NCBI GenBank assembly: GCA_013420905.1
Contig: JAAXNY010000010.1
Span: 434,001 to 498,000 of the forward strand
Source: Collybia mongolica
Taxonomy: Eukaryota > Basidiomycota > Agaricomycetes > Agaricales > Clitocybaceae
Direction of reading: 5' to 3'
DNA: 64,000 nt
Notes under the pieces: generated by a model
Databases searched by the model: none
What the model saw: only the letters and a program-made list of their open reading frames with translations
Told to the model about the DNA's origin: nothing
Position numbers and translations under genes: made by a program
Shown: one piece after another, positions 44,801 through 60,294 of the stretch
Numbering within the stretch: the stretch's first letter is position 1
Layout of the letters: every line of letters begins with the position of its first letter

Positions 44801-45595
44801 TGGCCGCCGAATACCGCATGTGTGTAAACTCGCGCTCATTGCGCAGCGCACACATGTCCAGCAGCTTCGACGGCACCTCCGAGTCGAGCACAAGATTACC
44901 ATGGAATAGCCTTTAACTTGTTGTCAACAGAGAATAGGTACCTATGTAGACGCCCACTTACTCCACTTTCTTGATCGTTTTATATCGACGCGGAATACGC
45001 TGCGGGATACGTCCATAACGAATATTCACTTCATCCTCATACGCACCCGGAACAGGCATGTTGTACCCTGACCCCTGCGACGGATCCCGCCTCAGAAGCG
45101 GCATGTCACCTGTGTCTTCTTGATCTTGCTCGTCTTGCAAGTCATACCCGTTACGGGCATACCCAACTGGTGTTGTCGACGGTGGGGGCCCTGGATTCAG
45201 GAACTGGCCCGTCTGCTGTGGGGGTGGTGATAATGGGTGTTGTATAGGCTGTGGTGGGTACCCCGTCACGCCTGGCGTAAGTCGTCCATATATGTCAGGG
45301 GGCGGAGGTGGTGGCGAGTGAATGGGAGCGCCATAACCGTCGAAAGGCTGGTTTGAATTGAATGCGTGAGGGGTCATAAAAGGATCCGTAGGTGCCGCTG
45401 AATATGGTCTATCCGTCAAGGGCGTTGAATAAGGCCTGTTTTCGTAAGGATCTTGTTCGTATGGGTTTGGGGCCGTGGTGTATGGGTTGTAGCCATCGTT
45501 GTAATGCCTGCGTTGGCCTTCGTCGGCCTATAGAAGATATGTCGGCTATCCACAAGATAGTATAGATTGTCTCTTACCTCTGGGTATCGAGACAT
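41867..45595 (-). CDS. Chitin synthase (GT2, class I-III type)
   Basis: A plasma-membrane enzyme that polymerises N-acetylglucosamine from UDP-GlcNAc into cell-wall chitin. The first exon is tiny (MSRYPE), followed by a disordered Pro/Tyr-rich cytosolic N-terminus ([19 protein letters not shown]). The catalytic part has [73 protein letters not shown], and the signature [16 protein letters not shown] (near 43390-43440), which identify a processive chitin synthase. Several hydrophobic spans follow ([60 protein letters not shown]). The C-terminus is [17 protein letters not shown]. All motifs are present in many short exons, so the gene appears functional. Confidence 0.93.
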
Positions 45596-46630
45596 AGTCG
45601 TAAGAAGGAAAGAATGCTGCGGTTTCGTTTTGTGTCGCGATGATGGCTGTTCCCCTCAGTGCATTTTGGTGCCAAGCCAAAGAGTTCCTATTACGTAAGT
45701 ACACCAAAACTGCACCGCCCTCCGCTGTTGGCAGCACCTGGGCAATCCCGCTTGTCACTGGGGGTAATTCGAATCATTGCAAAAGCCTATTTCTGCTCGA
45801 AAATACACTCAAAAGCGCGGAATTTTTGAAGCCACTACTCATACTTCCTCTCAACAAAAGTATGTTGTTTCCATGCATGTAGCGACTCTGATTGCCATCG
45901 CAAACTTAGTTTGAAACATTAATGTCCCTGAATTGTCGTGACAATGGCAGATTCTCAGGGATCAATAGAGCGCTCAACTTATGATGACTTTCCAAGGCGG
46001 CCAGCGGCATTTACATGTATGGACCACGAATCTATTTTCTGAGTACTTGCATCTAGTCAAAATAAACTCTATATTATAGCTACCTACCATCAATGGTTAG
46101 GGCCGATCGTAAGCTCCTCACGCTAGACGCGTAAAAAGAAAGGCTTCACGTGATATGCGTGCCTTAGGACGTGACAGCAGGCAAACCCGCGCAAAACACT
46201 GTCCACGACGCAAAATACAGATTAGAACTCTTTCACAACTGAACAAAATTTTGTGGAGTGATAAAATCAAGCATTCCTTTTGGATCAATCCACTCGCTCC
46301 AGTCGATCAGAATGCGGGAATTGGAATGATGCCGGATTCTGTGTGGTTGCGAAAGAGCTCTATTATTGAGTACATGAACACTGATATGATCATTTGGCCT
46401 CAAACGTGTTTGTAGTTGTGGCACTTGCTGTCCCATGGGGAAACAACTAACCATATTACCTACCATGTCAAGTTCCAATAACTTGAATTCACAGGCTTTG
46501 CACAGGCGTGGGTAGTACTCGACAACTACCGGTTGCTTCGGGTGCTCTTGATGTCCAATTGCAATCCGGCCAAATTCAAACCCTTCACATTCTCACTAAC
46601 CGACTAACGACATCCCTACCTCACTTCACC
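45596..46630. other. Intergenic between divergent chitin synthase and hydrolase genes
   Basis: This divergent promoter region has no supportable gene. Open frames at 45640-45882 and 46155-46415 lack motifs. Confidence 0.45.
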
Positions 46631-47804
46631 ATGGCTTGTCCTGATTGTACCACTGGTGGACTCCTGAATGGAGAGCCAACAGGAATCATCAGCACGCAAG
46701 GTGCCTATTTTGCCCAGGCACCTGGAAACCCTAGGTCAACTGAGGTCATGGATAGCCCAGACTCTCAGAGGCGCGCCGTCTTACTTCTAACGGACGCATT
46801 TGGGCTGCCACTCAAGAACTCTAAAATAATTGCAGACAATTTGGCGAACCAGCTTAAGTGTGATGTTTGGATTCCTGACTACTTTGCAGGTAAGTATTGT
46901 TAGATGATGGCGGGCGGTGGACGGGGAAGCTCTTCCTCGTAGAATTTATGAACTGAAATCTTTCCACTTCCAGGACGGCCCCTCATGTCCGCAGAAAATC
47001 TAGCCCTTCCCCCACCCGCTGGCGTAAAAATGGGCATATCTGACTGGATCAGATTCTTCTTAATCATGATCAAAAGTATTCCAGGATTCATCAGAAACCG
47101 CAGCTCAGTTGTCGACGAGAGACTTGCGAAGGTGAGTATCGCAACTGAGTCTCTGTTCTTACGGGTTAATATAGTATTCCAGTTTATTCACACAATCCGG
47201 GATGAGAAAAAATATAGTAAGATTGGTGCTGTAGGGTTAGTCATTACGCATGTTCTGGCTTGCTAAACACCTTCAACTGGTGTTTAGGTACTGTTTTGGA
47301 GGCGCCACGGCTGTCAGGTTAGGTTCAGCGGGCCTTGTTCATAGCGCAGTGGTCTGCCATCCTGGGCCATTTACCCTTGACCAAGCAAAAGCCATTAAAG
47401 TTGTTTAAGCCTAAATCCTCGCAGCCTCTCACTTAACCGTCGTCAGATTCCAACTGCATGGGTATGCGCACAAGGTCAGTAAAGCACTATTAGAAGCCCG
47501 GCGAAATAGCTGATTTAACTTAATAAATAAGAGGATATGTTTTTCAGTGATTCACTTCGCGACAAAGTCGAAGCCGCGTTCGCTGGACGAAAAAGCAGCG
47601 ACACTTTTGTGGATTATGAATTCAAGGTGTACAAAGGTCTCTTATTTATATCTTTAACAGGAGCCAGCCTGACGAGAATCTGGGTCAGGGACAACGCATG
47701 GGTTTGCGACAAGGCCAAATCTGGACATTCCCGAACTGAAGGAAGCTTATCAGAAGGCATTCGAGCAGATTGTGGGCTGGTTTGAAAAGACCCTTGTCGT
47801 TTGA
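46631..47804 (+). CDS. Dienelactone hydrolase family protein
   Basis: The start accATGGCTTG gives MACPDCTTGGLLNGEPTG, the usual N-terminus of fungal dienelactone hydrolase-like proteins (alpha/beta hydrolase fold). Further pieces are RRAVLLLTDAFGLPLKNSKI, DVWIPDYFAGRPLMSAENL, a nucleophile elbow YCFGGA with Cys as nucleophile (codons joined over an intron ending TTTAG), VVCHPGPFTLDQAKAIK, and the acid and base residues in EDMFFSDSLRDK and THGFATRPN. The end is GWFEKTLVV. The Cys-Asp-His triad is complete. The family opens cyclic esters such as dienelactones; the fungal substrates are mostly unknown. It converges on the AAA ATPase gene with only about 150 bp between stops. Confidence 0.9.
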
Positions 47805-47955
47805 AAGGTAGTCTGTATATGGTAGGAAACACACAGCAAGTCTCAATCCTTGCCTGATCAGCTATCAGTTCAGGATCTACTTCGCAAACTTAGTTTGCTT
47901 CTCTCTCCTCAGTTGTTCCTTTTTTAAAAACGGATCTCCTAACTATGCGGAACAT

Positions 47956-50968
<3,013 letters not shown>

Positions 50969-51347
50969 GTCAAATCAAAAGTTGACTTTTACGGTTCAGT
51001 CTTTTTTTTTTTCATTCAAGTTGTTAGATTTTCCTTCCCCCCGCTGGAGTTCCCCCAAGATAACGGTTAGATGGTATCGATGACCTTACAGTTAGTCATA
51101 TTATAATTAACTCAAACCTAGGGCATAAAATCTAGGGCGTACCAGAATTCCGTCTCTTCTGATAGAACGAATGTTTGTGTCGGTTCTCTGAGCCAATTGG
51201 GTTGATGATGCTCTCTTGCGGTTTTTTTAGGATTACAACGGTAAAGGCTCAGTTTATAAACTCCGATAACTCCGCTCACCGTTCAGGCGATGCGCAGACG
51301 CTTATAGTACTTTCAATACGATTACCTTATACCTCCAACCTCAACGA
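50969..51347. other. Intergenic between divergent AFG2 and GPI16 genes
   Basis: A shared promoter region for two housekeeping genes; it contains a T-rich tract (51001-51010) and no supportable gene. Confidence 0.45.
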
Positions 51348-53260
51348 ATGCATGCTGGCTGGAAAGCTAGGCTCCTCGTAGGACTCAGCTTATGCTTGTC
51401 TGTGGCAAAAGCATCAGAGGAACAGTTTGATGAACAACTCACGATTCAGTCGTTGCGTGACGGCAAGGTTGCGTCCACCTTTTCGTTCAAAACTTTGTTA
51501 AAAGGCGTTTCGCCACGGGATCCTATAACCCTAGATACTGAGGATGTGTGTGCGTATATTCTGATATCTATGTTGTTACTGTGTCCTGATGAATCGTTAG
51601 CCCAGCATTATAGTGTTTTCCCGTTAGCCTTGGGCCAAATCCTTCGAGAATACGCGGTCACCGAATTACATCTTACTTTGAATGCGGGGAAGTGGAACTA
51701 CGACCGCTGGGGTTACCCTAAGGAACCTGGAGTTGGGACGGGTGCAGAGTTATGGGCGTGGATGGGAGACGGTGGTCAACTCAGGTGAGTGCTGCGCCAG
51801 CATTGCATCAGGCAATCACGAAGGTGAATGTTTCAACCCTCATACAGTGTCGATCACCGGTGGAAAGGTCTTCGTAATGCTTTAGCTGGCCTATTCTGTG
51901 CTTCCCTAGGGTCACTTGATGAGCAAAGAACAACATCCCCGGATCGTTCTTTTGAGCCTGAAGGCATGTTGCCCGATTGGGGCGTGCCACATCGAATACG
52001 CCACGCCACGCTTCCTTCGGAGAATGTTTGCACCGAAAACCTTACACCTTTCCTGAAACTTTTACCATGCAAGTCTCTCTCCGGTATTGCCAGCCTGCTA
52101 AACCCCCACCGCCTCTTTGATGCCGATTGGCACGGCATGGGAATTCATGTCCTGTGGCGTGAGGACGAAGGCGTGGAGGTGCGACTAACCTTCCAGTCTG
52201 TATCCGATCCTGTTCGTTCCTCTTTGGGCCGCAAACGAGGTCTGTTCTATTCCGATATTCGCCAGGAGTGATGGATTGACTTCAATCTTAGATTGGTCTT
52301 TCCGATCCTTATTTGACCGCACGGTCGACAGGCAGTGTCCCATTGCAAGGTCGAGTGAAGTAATCGTTACCTTACCATCTGAAGGGACCTACAGTGTTCA
52401 CCCTGAGCCGTCAGTTGTCGACGGAGGAAGGGCAAGCTTTGATGTAGCAACCAGTGAGCTTCATGTTGTCTCTCTGTTGCGGATTTTTTTTATGTCCTTG
52501 CCAGTAGAGAAACCACTTGACGTAGCATTGCAGTGGCCCACAGACTTTCAATACCGTGAGTTATGTTCAGGCCGTTATTTTTTTCGTCGGCATCAACAAA
52601 TCTTCTATAGCATATGGATTTGACACACCTATCACGTCATTTTCGGTGCAGCGCACTTTAAGGGGATCAAGCCAAGCCCGAGGTCAACTTTCAGTCATTG
52701 TAAAGAACCACCAGAATTACACTCAGGAAGTGGTGTACCTGGAAACGATGCCTTGGCTCGTCCAATTTTATTTGCACACTCTAGAGATACGCGTCGATGG
52801 GATTCGCAAAGGTATATTAGAACCATTGGTATGGGAATGTTATTCATATCCCGTTGTTACAGATAATGCTTTGTCCGACATCGCCTATATACCTGCAGTA
52901 CCACATTCCCGACCGGCTACCTTCCAGGGCATTTTGAAATTACCTCCCTCCAGCGTTCTCCACCTTACGATGGACGTCACAAAAGCATTCCTTCGTTATA
53001 CCGAGCACCCCCCTGATGCCCAACGAGGTTGGGATCTGCCTCCCGCTATCATTACTGTGCTGGACCGTGACAGTGATGGTTCCACTGCTCAACATCCTGT
53101 GAATCGCCGCATTTATACCTCGACCCTTCTCGTCGACATGGCCACGCCAGATTTCAGCATGCCGTACAACGTGATCATCTTCACCTGTTCTCTCATCGCC
53201 TTCATATTCGGTAGTGTCTTCAATCTTTTGACAAGGAAGTTTGTGGTAGTTCGCATTTAA
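51348..53260 (+). CDS. GPI16: GPI transamidase component GPI16 (PIG-T)
   Basis: A subunit of the ER-membrane complex that attaches GPI anchors to secreted proteins. A signal peptide (GWKARLLVGLSLCLSVAKA) is followed by luminal sequence typical of the family: FSFKTLLKGVSPRDP, HYSVFPLALGQILREYAVTE, LHLTLNAGKWNYDRWGYP, LWAWM, DHRWKGLRNALAGLFCASL, PSENVCTENLTPFLKLLPCK, LFDADWHGMGIHVLW, and later ITSFSVQRTLRGSSQARGQL, PWLVQFYLHTLEI and FLRYTEHPPDAQRGWDLPPA. One transmembrane helix lies at the C-terminus (VIIFTCSLIAFIFGSVFNLL). A frame break near 52256-52262 separates GLFYSDI from ARSDGLTSILDW: the second half is read in another frame with no splice signal, consistent with loss of two bases or gain of one. 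As the gene is essential in yeast, an assembly error or allele-specific defect is likely. Confidence 0.85.
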
Positions 53261-56200
53261 ACCTGGTCCACCCAGTAGTGGACATCATGGAGCGCCGGAA
53301 AAGTGCGGCATCGAAACATTAACTTCTAAAACTTCTAAGAGCGAACGAGACGGAGAACAACGATTTCGTAACTGTCGAAGTATTTTCTTTCCTGTGACAG
53401 AGGCCGACGGACTTGTTTCCTCGCCGGCCTCGCCAGTAGGTTTGTGGGATGTGTTTAAATTGGGTTGACAAACGTGGGTGAAACACCGTTGATTCTTTTT
53501 ACTCAGAAATACCTACAGACTTTTACCCTGAAGGCCACGCTCCAGCTCCGGAGATTTCAATTCCTCCCATCAGTGGTTCGTTTGTAAAACCTTTGAAGCT
53601 CAGGAGAGGTTAGCGAACACGACGTTGCATCACAAGCTTATATATGGACCATACCTTTAAAAACCATATCCGTACACCAACTTTGTGGCTGGCACATCTC
53701 GTGCTAACGTAAGCCATATAGATGTTTCCTCACGTGGGCAGATCGGTTCGCCATGTACCGAAGCCGTTAGAGTCCCCGTCCCATGAGAGGCTTCACACGG
53801 GTCTCTCATTCAAGGCCCATGGGATGGAACCCAGATTGGTCTTGGAACAAATAAATTGCAAGTGCGAAGGAATTCTGATTCGTTTCGAGATGGCCGCCGA
53901 AGCATCATGGCTTATCATTGGCAGTGTTGCTACCCTTCGGAAATGTACCGACAGATAGGCAGCCAGGGACTCGACGCTTTCGACAGCGGACTCCGTTGTT
54001 GTCCTTCAATTGTTTTTCTCACTGTATGCAGGGGATGCACTTACGGAACTTCCGCCGGTAGTTGTGAGCTTCGGCTTTCGGCCTGCACGGCCAGCAACTG
54101 CAGGATTGATGGCGTTAGGATGGATATAATACCCAACGGTCACATGCCCTGTAACCAATCAATTGCCATAAACATCGGAACGGAGGTCGAGGAAACGATT
54201 GTACATGTGGTCGCATAGTAGGGTTTATTAGAACGGATATCGTTACTGATGTGTCCGAGCTGCGTTTAAATTACCGCGTGTTGGGGGAAACTGATTTTGC
54301 ACATAAACTCCCGAAGGTAACGAGCTAGAATTGCTCACCTCCAGTGTATCTTCCCCTGTCCGCAATCTTTGTCGCAAACCCCGTGCCAAAGTCTAAGCCC
54401 CTCCTCCGAACTTTGAGTTATCCTCGTAACATGTGTCGACGAATAGCGTATGTCCCTTTGCATAATTAACACACAGTCTGTTCATCTTGACCTAGAGAAG
54501 GAACCCGATGGACGCGGTGTGGGGTCAGTCTATTGTATCTTTGATATGCAGTCCAATGTAACGATGTTGAATGAACAGCATTTCCAACGCCACCTCGTCA
54601 TCGCCATTATGGACTGCAACTCTTACCGTTGTTCACTCAGCTATTTCCATCCCCCTGAATGTCGATCAATGAATTGCCAGTGCATAAAGGTCTGCCTTCC
54701 GGCCTGTACTTCGAGTCCATGAACAATTCTGATTGTGCCACGGAACACGCGTAGACCTATGGCGAAGAGGTTCACAAGGATATCGACAAGGTTGATGAGT
54801 ACTGTTTTGCGTGTCGGGCAGCCCAGGATCGGGCGGCCCGTCTAAACGCCTCAAACTCACAATCATGACGGAGTCATGCCTTCCCGCCATTTGCCACATT
54901 GTATTATTTCGAACCTATAATTCTATTGTATTTTTCCATGGAATGATGTTGTGCCTTGTACTATGACGCATGGGAGAGGGGCGAGCCGAGCCGGAAGGAA
55001 GTTGTCGGCAAATAACATCTGGTGATCGTGCCGGAGAACGAGGCGTTGACGATTCTAGAACATGTGGTCGCATCATATAGGTCACGTTCGTAGCGTTGCC
55101 ATGAGTAAAATATCGCTGGGTTGGCGACGTACACGGTTGGTATAAATGACGCACAGTACCATATCAACGGAAATTGACTCCAGGTACTCCAGCTTGTCAA
55201 GGCCACCAATCTGCTTAGTCGCTACGGGCCGGATCAAAATGTTCTGGACTCAACGGTGCACTCAATAGGGGAGACTTGTGGAAACGCAAAACCGTTCAAC
55301 ATACCAAAGAGCGAAGAGTATTGCCACGGCAAGGAGGGCATGTGGCTAATCCTTACTTCTAGTGTCAAGGTCACTAGGTATCTGGTAAGTTCCTCGACAT
55401 GTCGTCTAATATTAGTTGACACCAACAGAACTAAGAGTCTTGAGCTCTGGAATGCCTTGGGAGAAACATGTAGAAGCCACCACATATGCGGGGCTTGAGA
55501 GAAAATCTGTTGGCGAAGTATAATCAATCTTCCGGCGGACTTCAGTGCAGCGAACACGAGGGCATGAGAACTGGAAATAAAAGGATGCTTTGACAGCTCT
55601 CACTCAAACTGCAGATCCGTGAACAAAGATTATCGAACGAATCGATGGGAGTAGTAAGATAACACGGATACGCGCGGGGCGACAGCCAAGGTCTTCCGGA
55701 TTTTGCTTGGGAGGTTCCATTTGGAATCAATCGGCGCTTTTGGCCCGAGTCGGTAGGCACTTTGTCGTGTGTAATTCTATCTTCGACCTAACTTGTCGAA
55801 GGAGTGCGCTGATGTCGAACAAATACTTCATGTTAATACGACCTGTTAATTCATAAAAACCATACATTCCAAATCTGGCATTCAATTCGGGTCAGCACTC
55901 GAATATATGACTTCTAACCCGAACTTCTTTTAGGAATTCGCGATGGATATATGAAGATGATGCAAAGAAATGCACGGATGGGAGGCTGAAACTGAATCTC
56001 AACAGACTTTGTAAGTGTTTGATTCACAAGCCATTTGCACTCAAGGGCATCTATCAATCTCGATGTTCTTTGCGAGAACACCGCCATCCCTGAAGAGAAT
56101 CAGCTGATGTGGCGTGATTGTCATAAACGAGCAAGGGGAAAATGCTCATACTTAGGCCTAGCTGGGATTTGATTCCTCAATTGTGTACACCTTTATATCG

Positions 56201-56713
56201 GGTCTATAGGAGATGGCTGTTATTGTGCTGAAGGTCCGTCCGGGTACAACCAGAAATGCGAGACGAAGGCGAGTAGTAATTTCCGCCTGGCATGCTCCAC
56301 AGATGGATAGGTGGTGGGATTCCGATCCTCGTCAAGTGAGAGCCTGTCTCCAATAAGAGTTGGATGACTGTCGGGTGACGGTTGGTGACGGGTACCGGAA
56401 CGAGACATATAGTCAGGGTGTTCAGACCATTCTCAGGAAGTCCGAGGTCATGTCCAACGTGGGCCTCATAATATCTCCATCTGAATTGGTGGTGGCGAAA
56501 GTTCGTTAGAATCGGCTCTTTATCTTGCATTCGAAATTCGCCCAGGGCTTTGCACATCATGTCAGCGGTTTCTGGGTATTGAGGCCGCAAACAGCATGTG
56601 ACGCTTTAGAGAACTTTCAGAAGACAGCAAGAAAATGAATGATTGACTTCTGTTTCTGTGTACAGTCTAATGTGAAAGACACCCCCCCCTCTAGCAGAAC
56701 CTCCACAATCATT
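53261..56713. other. Gene-poor 3.4-kb stretch with unidentified remnants
   Basis: No gene could be supported. Protein-like pieces are scattered, for example TDFYPEGHAPAPEISIPPIS on the plus strand near 53510-53570, [14 protein letters not shown] near 54530, IGETCGNAKPFNIPKSEEYC near 55265-55325, and on the minus strand QYPETADMMCKALGEFRMQD (56590). They lack joining splice signals and recognisable domains. A short word (ACATGTGGTCGCAT) appears at both 54202-54215 and 55061-55074, with looser similarity around it, so internal duplication is possible. I read it as decayed genes. Confidence 0.35.
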
Positions 56714-57182
56714 CAGTGAGTGTGGTTCTTGTGGTGCTCTAGGAACAGGTTCAGAGCTTTGACCAGGGTAGAAGGACAAGCCGGACGTACTCAAGTGCAC
56801 TGTCAAGGAACATTAGAGACTATGTGAGTGGCAGAAGATATATTGACGCACTGTTATAGTCTATGGTGTAACCAATACCGAACAATCCAACAATGAGGGC
56901 AACGATTGGTTTTCCAGACGCGTTTTCTCCATTGAAGAAACGGCCCTTAATTCCGCTGACGCGAGGCGTGGCCTGTCCCTTGGGGAGTTTTGAGTAGAAG
57001 TCTACCAGAGGTCCCAGACCGGTGCCAGATTCTCCGGACTGGAAAAAAGAGGAAATGGTGACATTAAGCCCAATTCTTATGTATTTTCAGCAAGGTTTCT
57101 TGCAGCGTACCACAAGTTTTGGGGTCGCAATCTTGGGTGGGATTAGCCCAGTGAGTTGACGACGAATGAGCGAAGCGTGCAT
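56714..57182 (-). CDS. ATP17: Mitochondrial ATP synthase subunit f
   Basis: Four exons (57182-57111, 57038-56852, 56799-56791, 56739-56714) give 97 residues: MHASLIRRQLTGLIPPKIAT at the start (mitochondrial presequence-like, basic), GTGLGPLVDFYSKLPKGQAT, RFFNGENASGKPIVALIVGL, and the membrane span VALIVGLFGIGYTIDYN ending MHLKHHKNHTH. This is the F1Fo-ATP synthase Fo subunit f (yeast Atp17), a single-span inner-membrane protein of the membrane stator. Exon 3 is only 9 nt (TGCACTTGA), giving part of Met, His, Leu and part of Lys; the conserved HLKHHKN end is obtained only by including it. If that intron were retained, an alternative 66-codon tail would be read to a stop at 56606. Confidence 0.88.
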
Positions 57183-57313
57183 GGTGGTGTTAGGTGGTAG
57201 AGGTGGCGGTTCGGATTAAGTCGGAAAAAGGTCAGTTGTGTTTGTGTGCCTTTGGCTTCTGTGGCTGGCGCGCACTCCCGAAATGCAATAAACGGCGGGC
57301 CGCCGCTCACTAC

Positions 57314-57911
57314 ATGTACAGTCGACTCCCTCGTAACCCATACCCCCTCTTGCACCACTCCGGGCTATGGGTTATGAGGGAGTACGGGCTAGATGAGAAA
57401 AACTATAAAACAGTATAAAAATATGTAAAACAATATTCTAACACTCTGTAAGGTGTTATAAACTATATACAATTTAGAAGGGGGGTTAAACCACTTTCAA
57501 GCAAAGTAGTATGTTAAGTGACTAGAGGCCATGTTACTAGACTCCTCCAAATGCATTTGACACATGAATGTGGCCAGGAGCCCCTCCAAATTGTGTTCAA
57601 AAGGATCATAAAGCTTGTTAGTGTGTTGAGGAATGATGAAATCAGCACGATAGGGTGCACTGTCGTGGTACTGATTGCATACACTAGCTTGATTTAGTCA
57701 ATTCGAGCCCTAAATGTACAAGTGTAAGACCAGTATTCTAAGAAAAAAGTATGCATTTTCCTTCAGAAAGGCTATGGGTTATGGGGTATGATGGAGGTAT
57801 GGGTTATGGATTGGTCTTCCCTGCGAACCAACTTGAGAGATTGAAAATCCTATGGGGTTTGAGGGAGTATGGGTTATCTAGGGTATGGGTTATAAGGGAG
57901 TTGACTCCATG
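57314..57911. mobile_element. Nonautonomous TIR element (MITE-like), TA-flanked
   Basis: The left end CATGTACAGTCGACTCCCT and the right end (reverse complement CATGGAGTCAACTCCCTTA) form inverted repeats that continue into TAACCCATACC on both sides, about 30 bp in total. Each end is bordered by TA (57312-57313 and 57912-57913), the usual target duplication of Tc1/mariner/pogo-type transposons. Near the ends the word GTATGGGTTAT recurs in several copies (around 57370, 57775, 57797, 57857 and 57883). The 598-bp interior has no transposase frame. It lies about 130 bp upstream of the ATP synthase subunit f start. Confidence 0.78.
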
Positions 57912-58169
57912 TATATTGAAACCAACTGATTAGACATTTGGCAGGACCGGCAGCTTCATCTTTATCACAACTACAATATAACTATCACTTCCCTATCATT
58001 CCGTGTTGATGATGGTACGTTGTTTACGAACCTGGCATCTATGGCATGATTGGATAGGGTCGGTGGGTTCATGGACTGAGCAATCGAAAACCATAATCAT
58101 AAATACTACTCATACATAGCGTACCCATATAACCACGGATAATAATGATAATCCGTTCCAGACTAAAAC

Positions 58170-59657
58170 CTAATACGAGCCCTTTCCAACAATATCCTGG
58201 GTATTGCGCCAGTATAACCCCCCCGGCGTCAGCGTCCATGGACCCAGCAAACAGCCGAATCCAAATGTCCCTAATGCATACGCAATCAAGATAGCTGGGA
58301 GTCTTTGTTAGTCCTCATTGCAGGGGGGGCGACCGGGAAACACTCACAGTTCTTACGCTTGGGGAACCTTTTGAGCTCCCAGCTAATCTCAGGCAGCCCC
58401 ATAACATTGCAGAAGATATGTGCTGAAATGGGTGGGAGGATAGATCCGGTGCGAAGAAAGAGATATGAGCAATGGAAACCAAATAATGTTGTGTATGACA
58501 ACTGGACCACTGAGGTTCGATATTAGCGGTGCACATAACAAGTTAAAATAAGGAATTACGGGTTGTGATAATAGCGTGTTTGGCGGCGTTTGCGTTACGG
58601 CCGTAGCGATTAAACGTATCCCATGCGTGGTGAACGTGTGCTGCAACGGAGGTGAGGGGAAATTCATGAATCAAATTAAATAAAGCATACCCATGCCGAA
58701 TGCGAGCGGACCCAGGAAAATCATGCGTTTTGTGGACGCACCTGATAGGTGGTAGACGGCCAGGACGCATGCTCGGAAGACGACCTCCTCAGTGATCGGA
58801 GCCTAACGAAAAACATGAGTAGAGGTTAAATAATGTCCCGTGAGATAGACTGTAGATAATGCCAATGCTTAGTTGTAACAGTGTGCCAAAGCGCCACCGG
58901 GCTGTCACACCCCAATGTCGCTTCGATAATATTTAATACGTGTTGTGAAGACTCGCTGAAGCGTGGCATGCTACAGCAATGTGCCCCTTCAACGAGTTTC
59001 TACTACAACGCATTTTATTTTTGCTGCACCATAGCCGAACAGCTTTATAAATTAATAGATCTTCAACGCACCAACAAAAAATTCCTGGCTCCCTGCCAAG
59101 TTATAAACTTGTTGACAACATTCGTCTCAAATGACCAGAATTTTTGGAACGGCAGATTGCTGCCTAGCCATCTTGCATAAAGTGGGCCAAGGAATAATAG
59201 AGGAGTAACCAAATGCGGATATATAGAGTCCAGATCCATATGGGATTTGAACCCAAGGCGCACGGCAGTTACGTTTATCGCGGTCGCAAAACTCTAAAAG
59301 ATAGTTAAAAAACTGGATATGTTGAAGAAACGATGTCCGTACGCCAGGCGCATCACCCACAAAACGCCACATCATTCCGAAGACGCCAGCGCAACAGATA
59401 ATTGTAGCAGTAACAACGGCTGCTAGACGGGCTCGGATAACATCCGGATCGTCTCTCCAGCGTTCTTGGCTTTGTTTTCCGCGGGGTGTGCCATTATTAG
59501 CAGGCCTTGGCCTTGAGGTGAACGATAACCGGGCGTTCTTCGAAATGTATAGAGATCCTACGTAAGAAAATGCGAAAAGGAATGTGAGAGCATGGGCCGT
59601 AGATGTCGATATTGGAGGGTAAGGGAAAACGAGCGTCATGGTACCTATTTCACTCAA
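58170..59657 (-). CDS. RCE1: CAAX prenyl protease 2 (RCE1)
   Basis: An ER-membrane glutamate protease that removes the last three residues of prenylated CAAX proteins such as Ras. Exons give an N-terminus with several membrane spans (ALTFLFAFSYVGSLYIS, VVTATIICCAGVFGMMW), then LVTPLLFLGPLYARWLGS, the active-site motif PITEEVVFRACVL (EExxxR), FGMAHVHHAWD (FxxxH) and AHIFCNVMG (HxxxN), which are the three signature motifs of the CPBP/RCE1 family. The end is PGGLYWRNTQDIVGKGSY. The start at 59657 or the in-frame ATG at 59639 are both possible. A 270-nt intron (about 58803-59076) lies before the active-site exon. All catalytic residues are present; the gene looks intact. Confidence 0.9.
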
Positions 59658-60294
59658 AAGTGCGCCTGGGTGTGGATAAGATGGAGGTTCTTGTTAAATG
59701 AGGGACAATACGGCCGCGACTTGGATTCATTTTAAACGGTCGTGACATAGTCACGTGTCTGGTATAATTGTCACGGAAATGTAACATGGACAAAATTTGC
59801 ACTTCACATTGTTCTCCGGCCTCCCATCATCCGTATCATTGCTGCTACTTCAACCACAACAAAATCCCGAAGTTGTGGAATGGCCAAGTGACGTTATCTG
59901 TGGACCAGGATATTTGCGCGCGTCGATATACTACAAGACTCTTGTATCGTTTTCCAACTTTGTTTTATTTTCCTGCCGAAGGTGATATCTTACCGACTCG
60001 AAAACTCAAGCTCAAGCTGCAGGCTCGCCCACGCTAACCAGCCCCACAGCGAAAGTCAAACTCGGGACTGACGTATTGGGGACCCTCATCACTCTCGGGT
60101 TACCTCAATGAGATCCAGGCACCGTCCTCGTGGCGTTTGAAATTCCTTTGTGCTCAGTGCAGCTCATGTTCCTTTTCATCTTATGTGTATAAAGCCCGCT
60201 GGACTAGCTTTTAGGGACCCATTGAATCTTCGCTCGAACCATCATTACTCGAGGGGCCAACGCATCCCCTACTCAGGTCCTACAAACCTCAAAC
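59658..60294. other. Intergenic between divergent genes
   Basis: No gene is supportable. A TATA-like GTGTATAAAG at about 60187 lies about 100 bp upstream of the next plus-strand ATG. Confidence 0.5.

Noticed and set aside
53261..56713. A hidden gene joining the scattered protein-like pieces
   Set aside because: Pieces are on both strands, in different frames, without matching splice sites or a recognisable domain.
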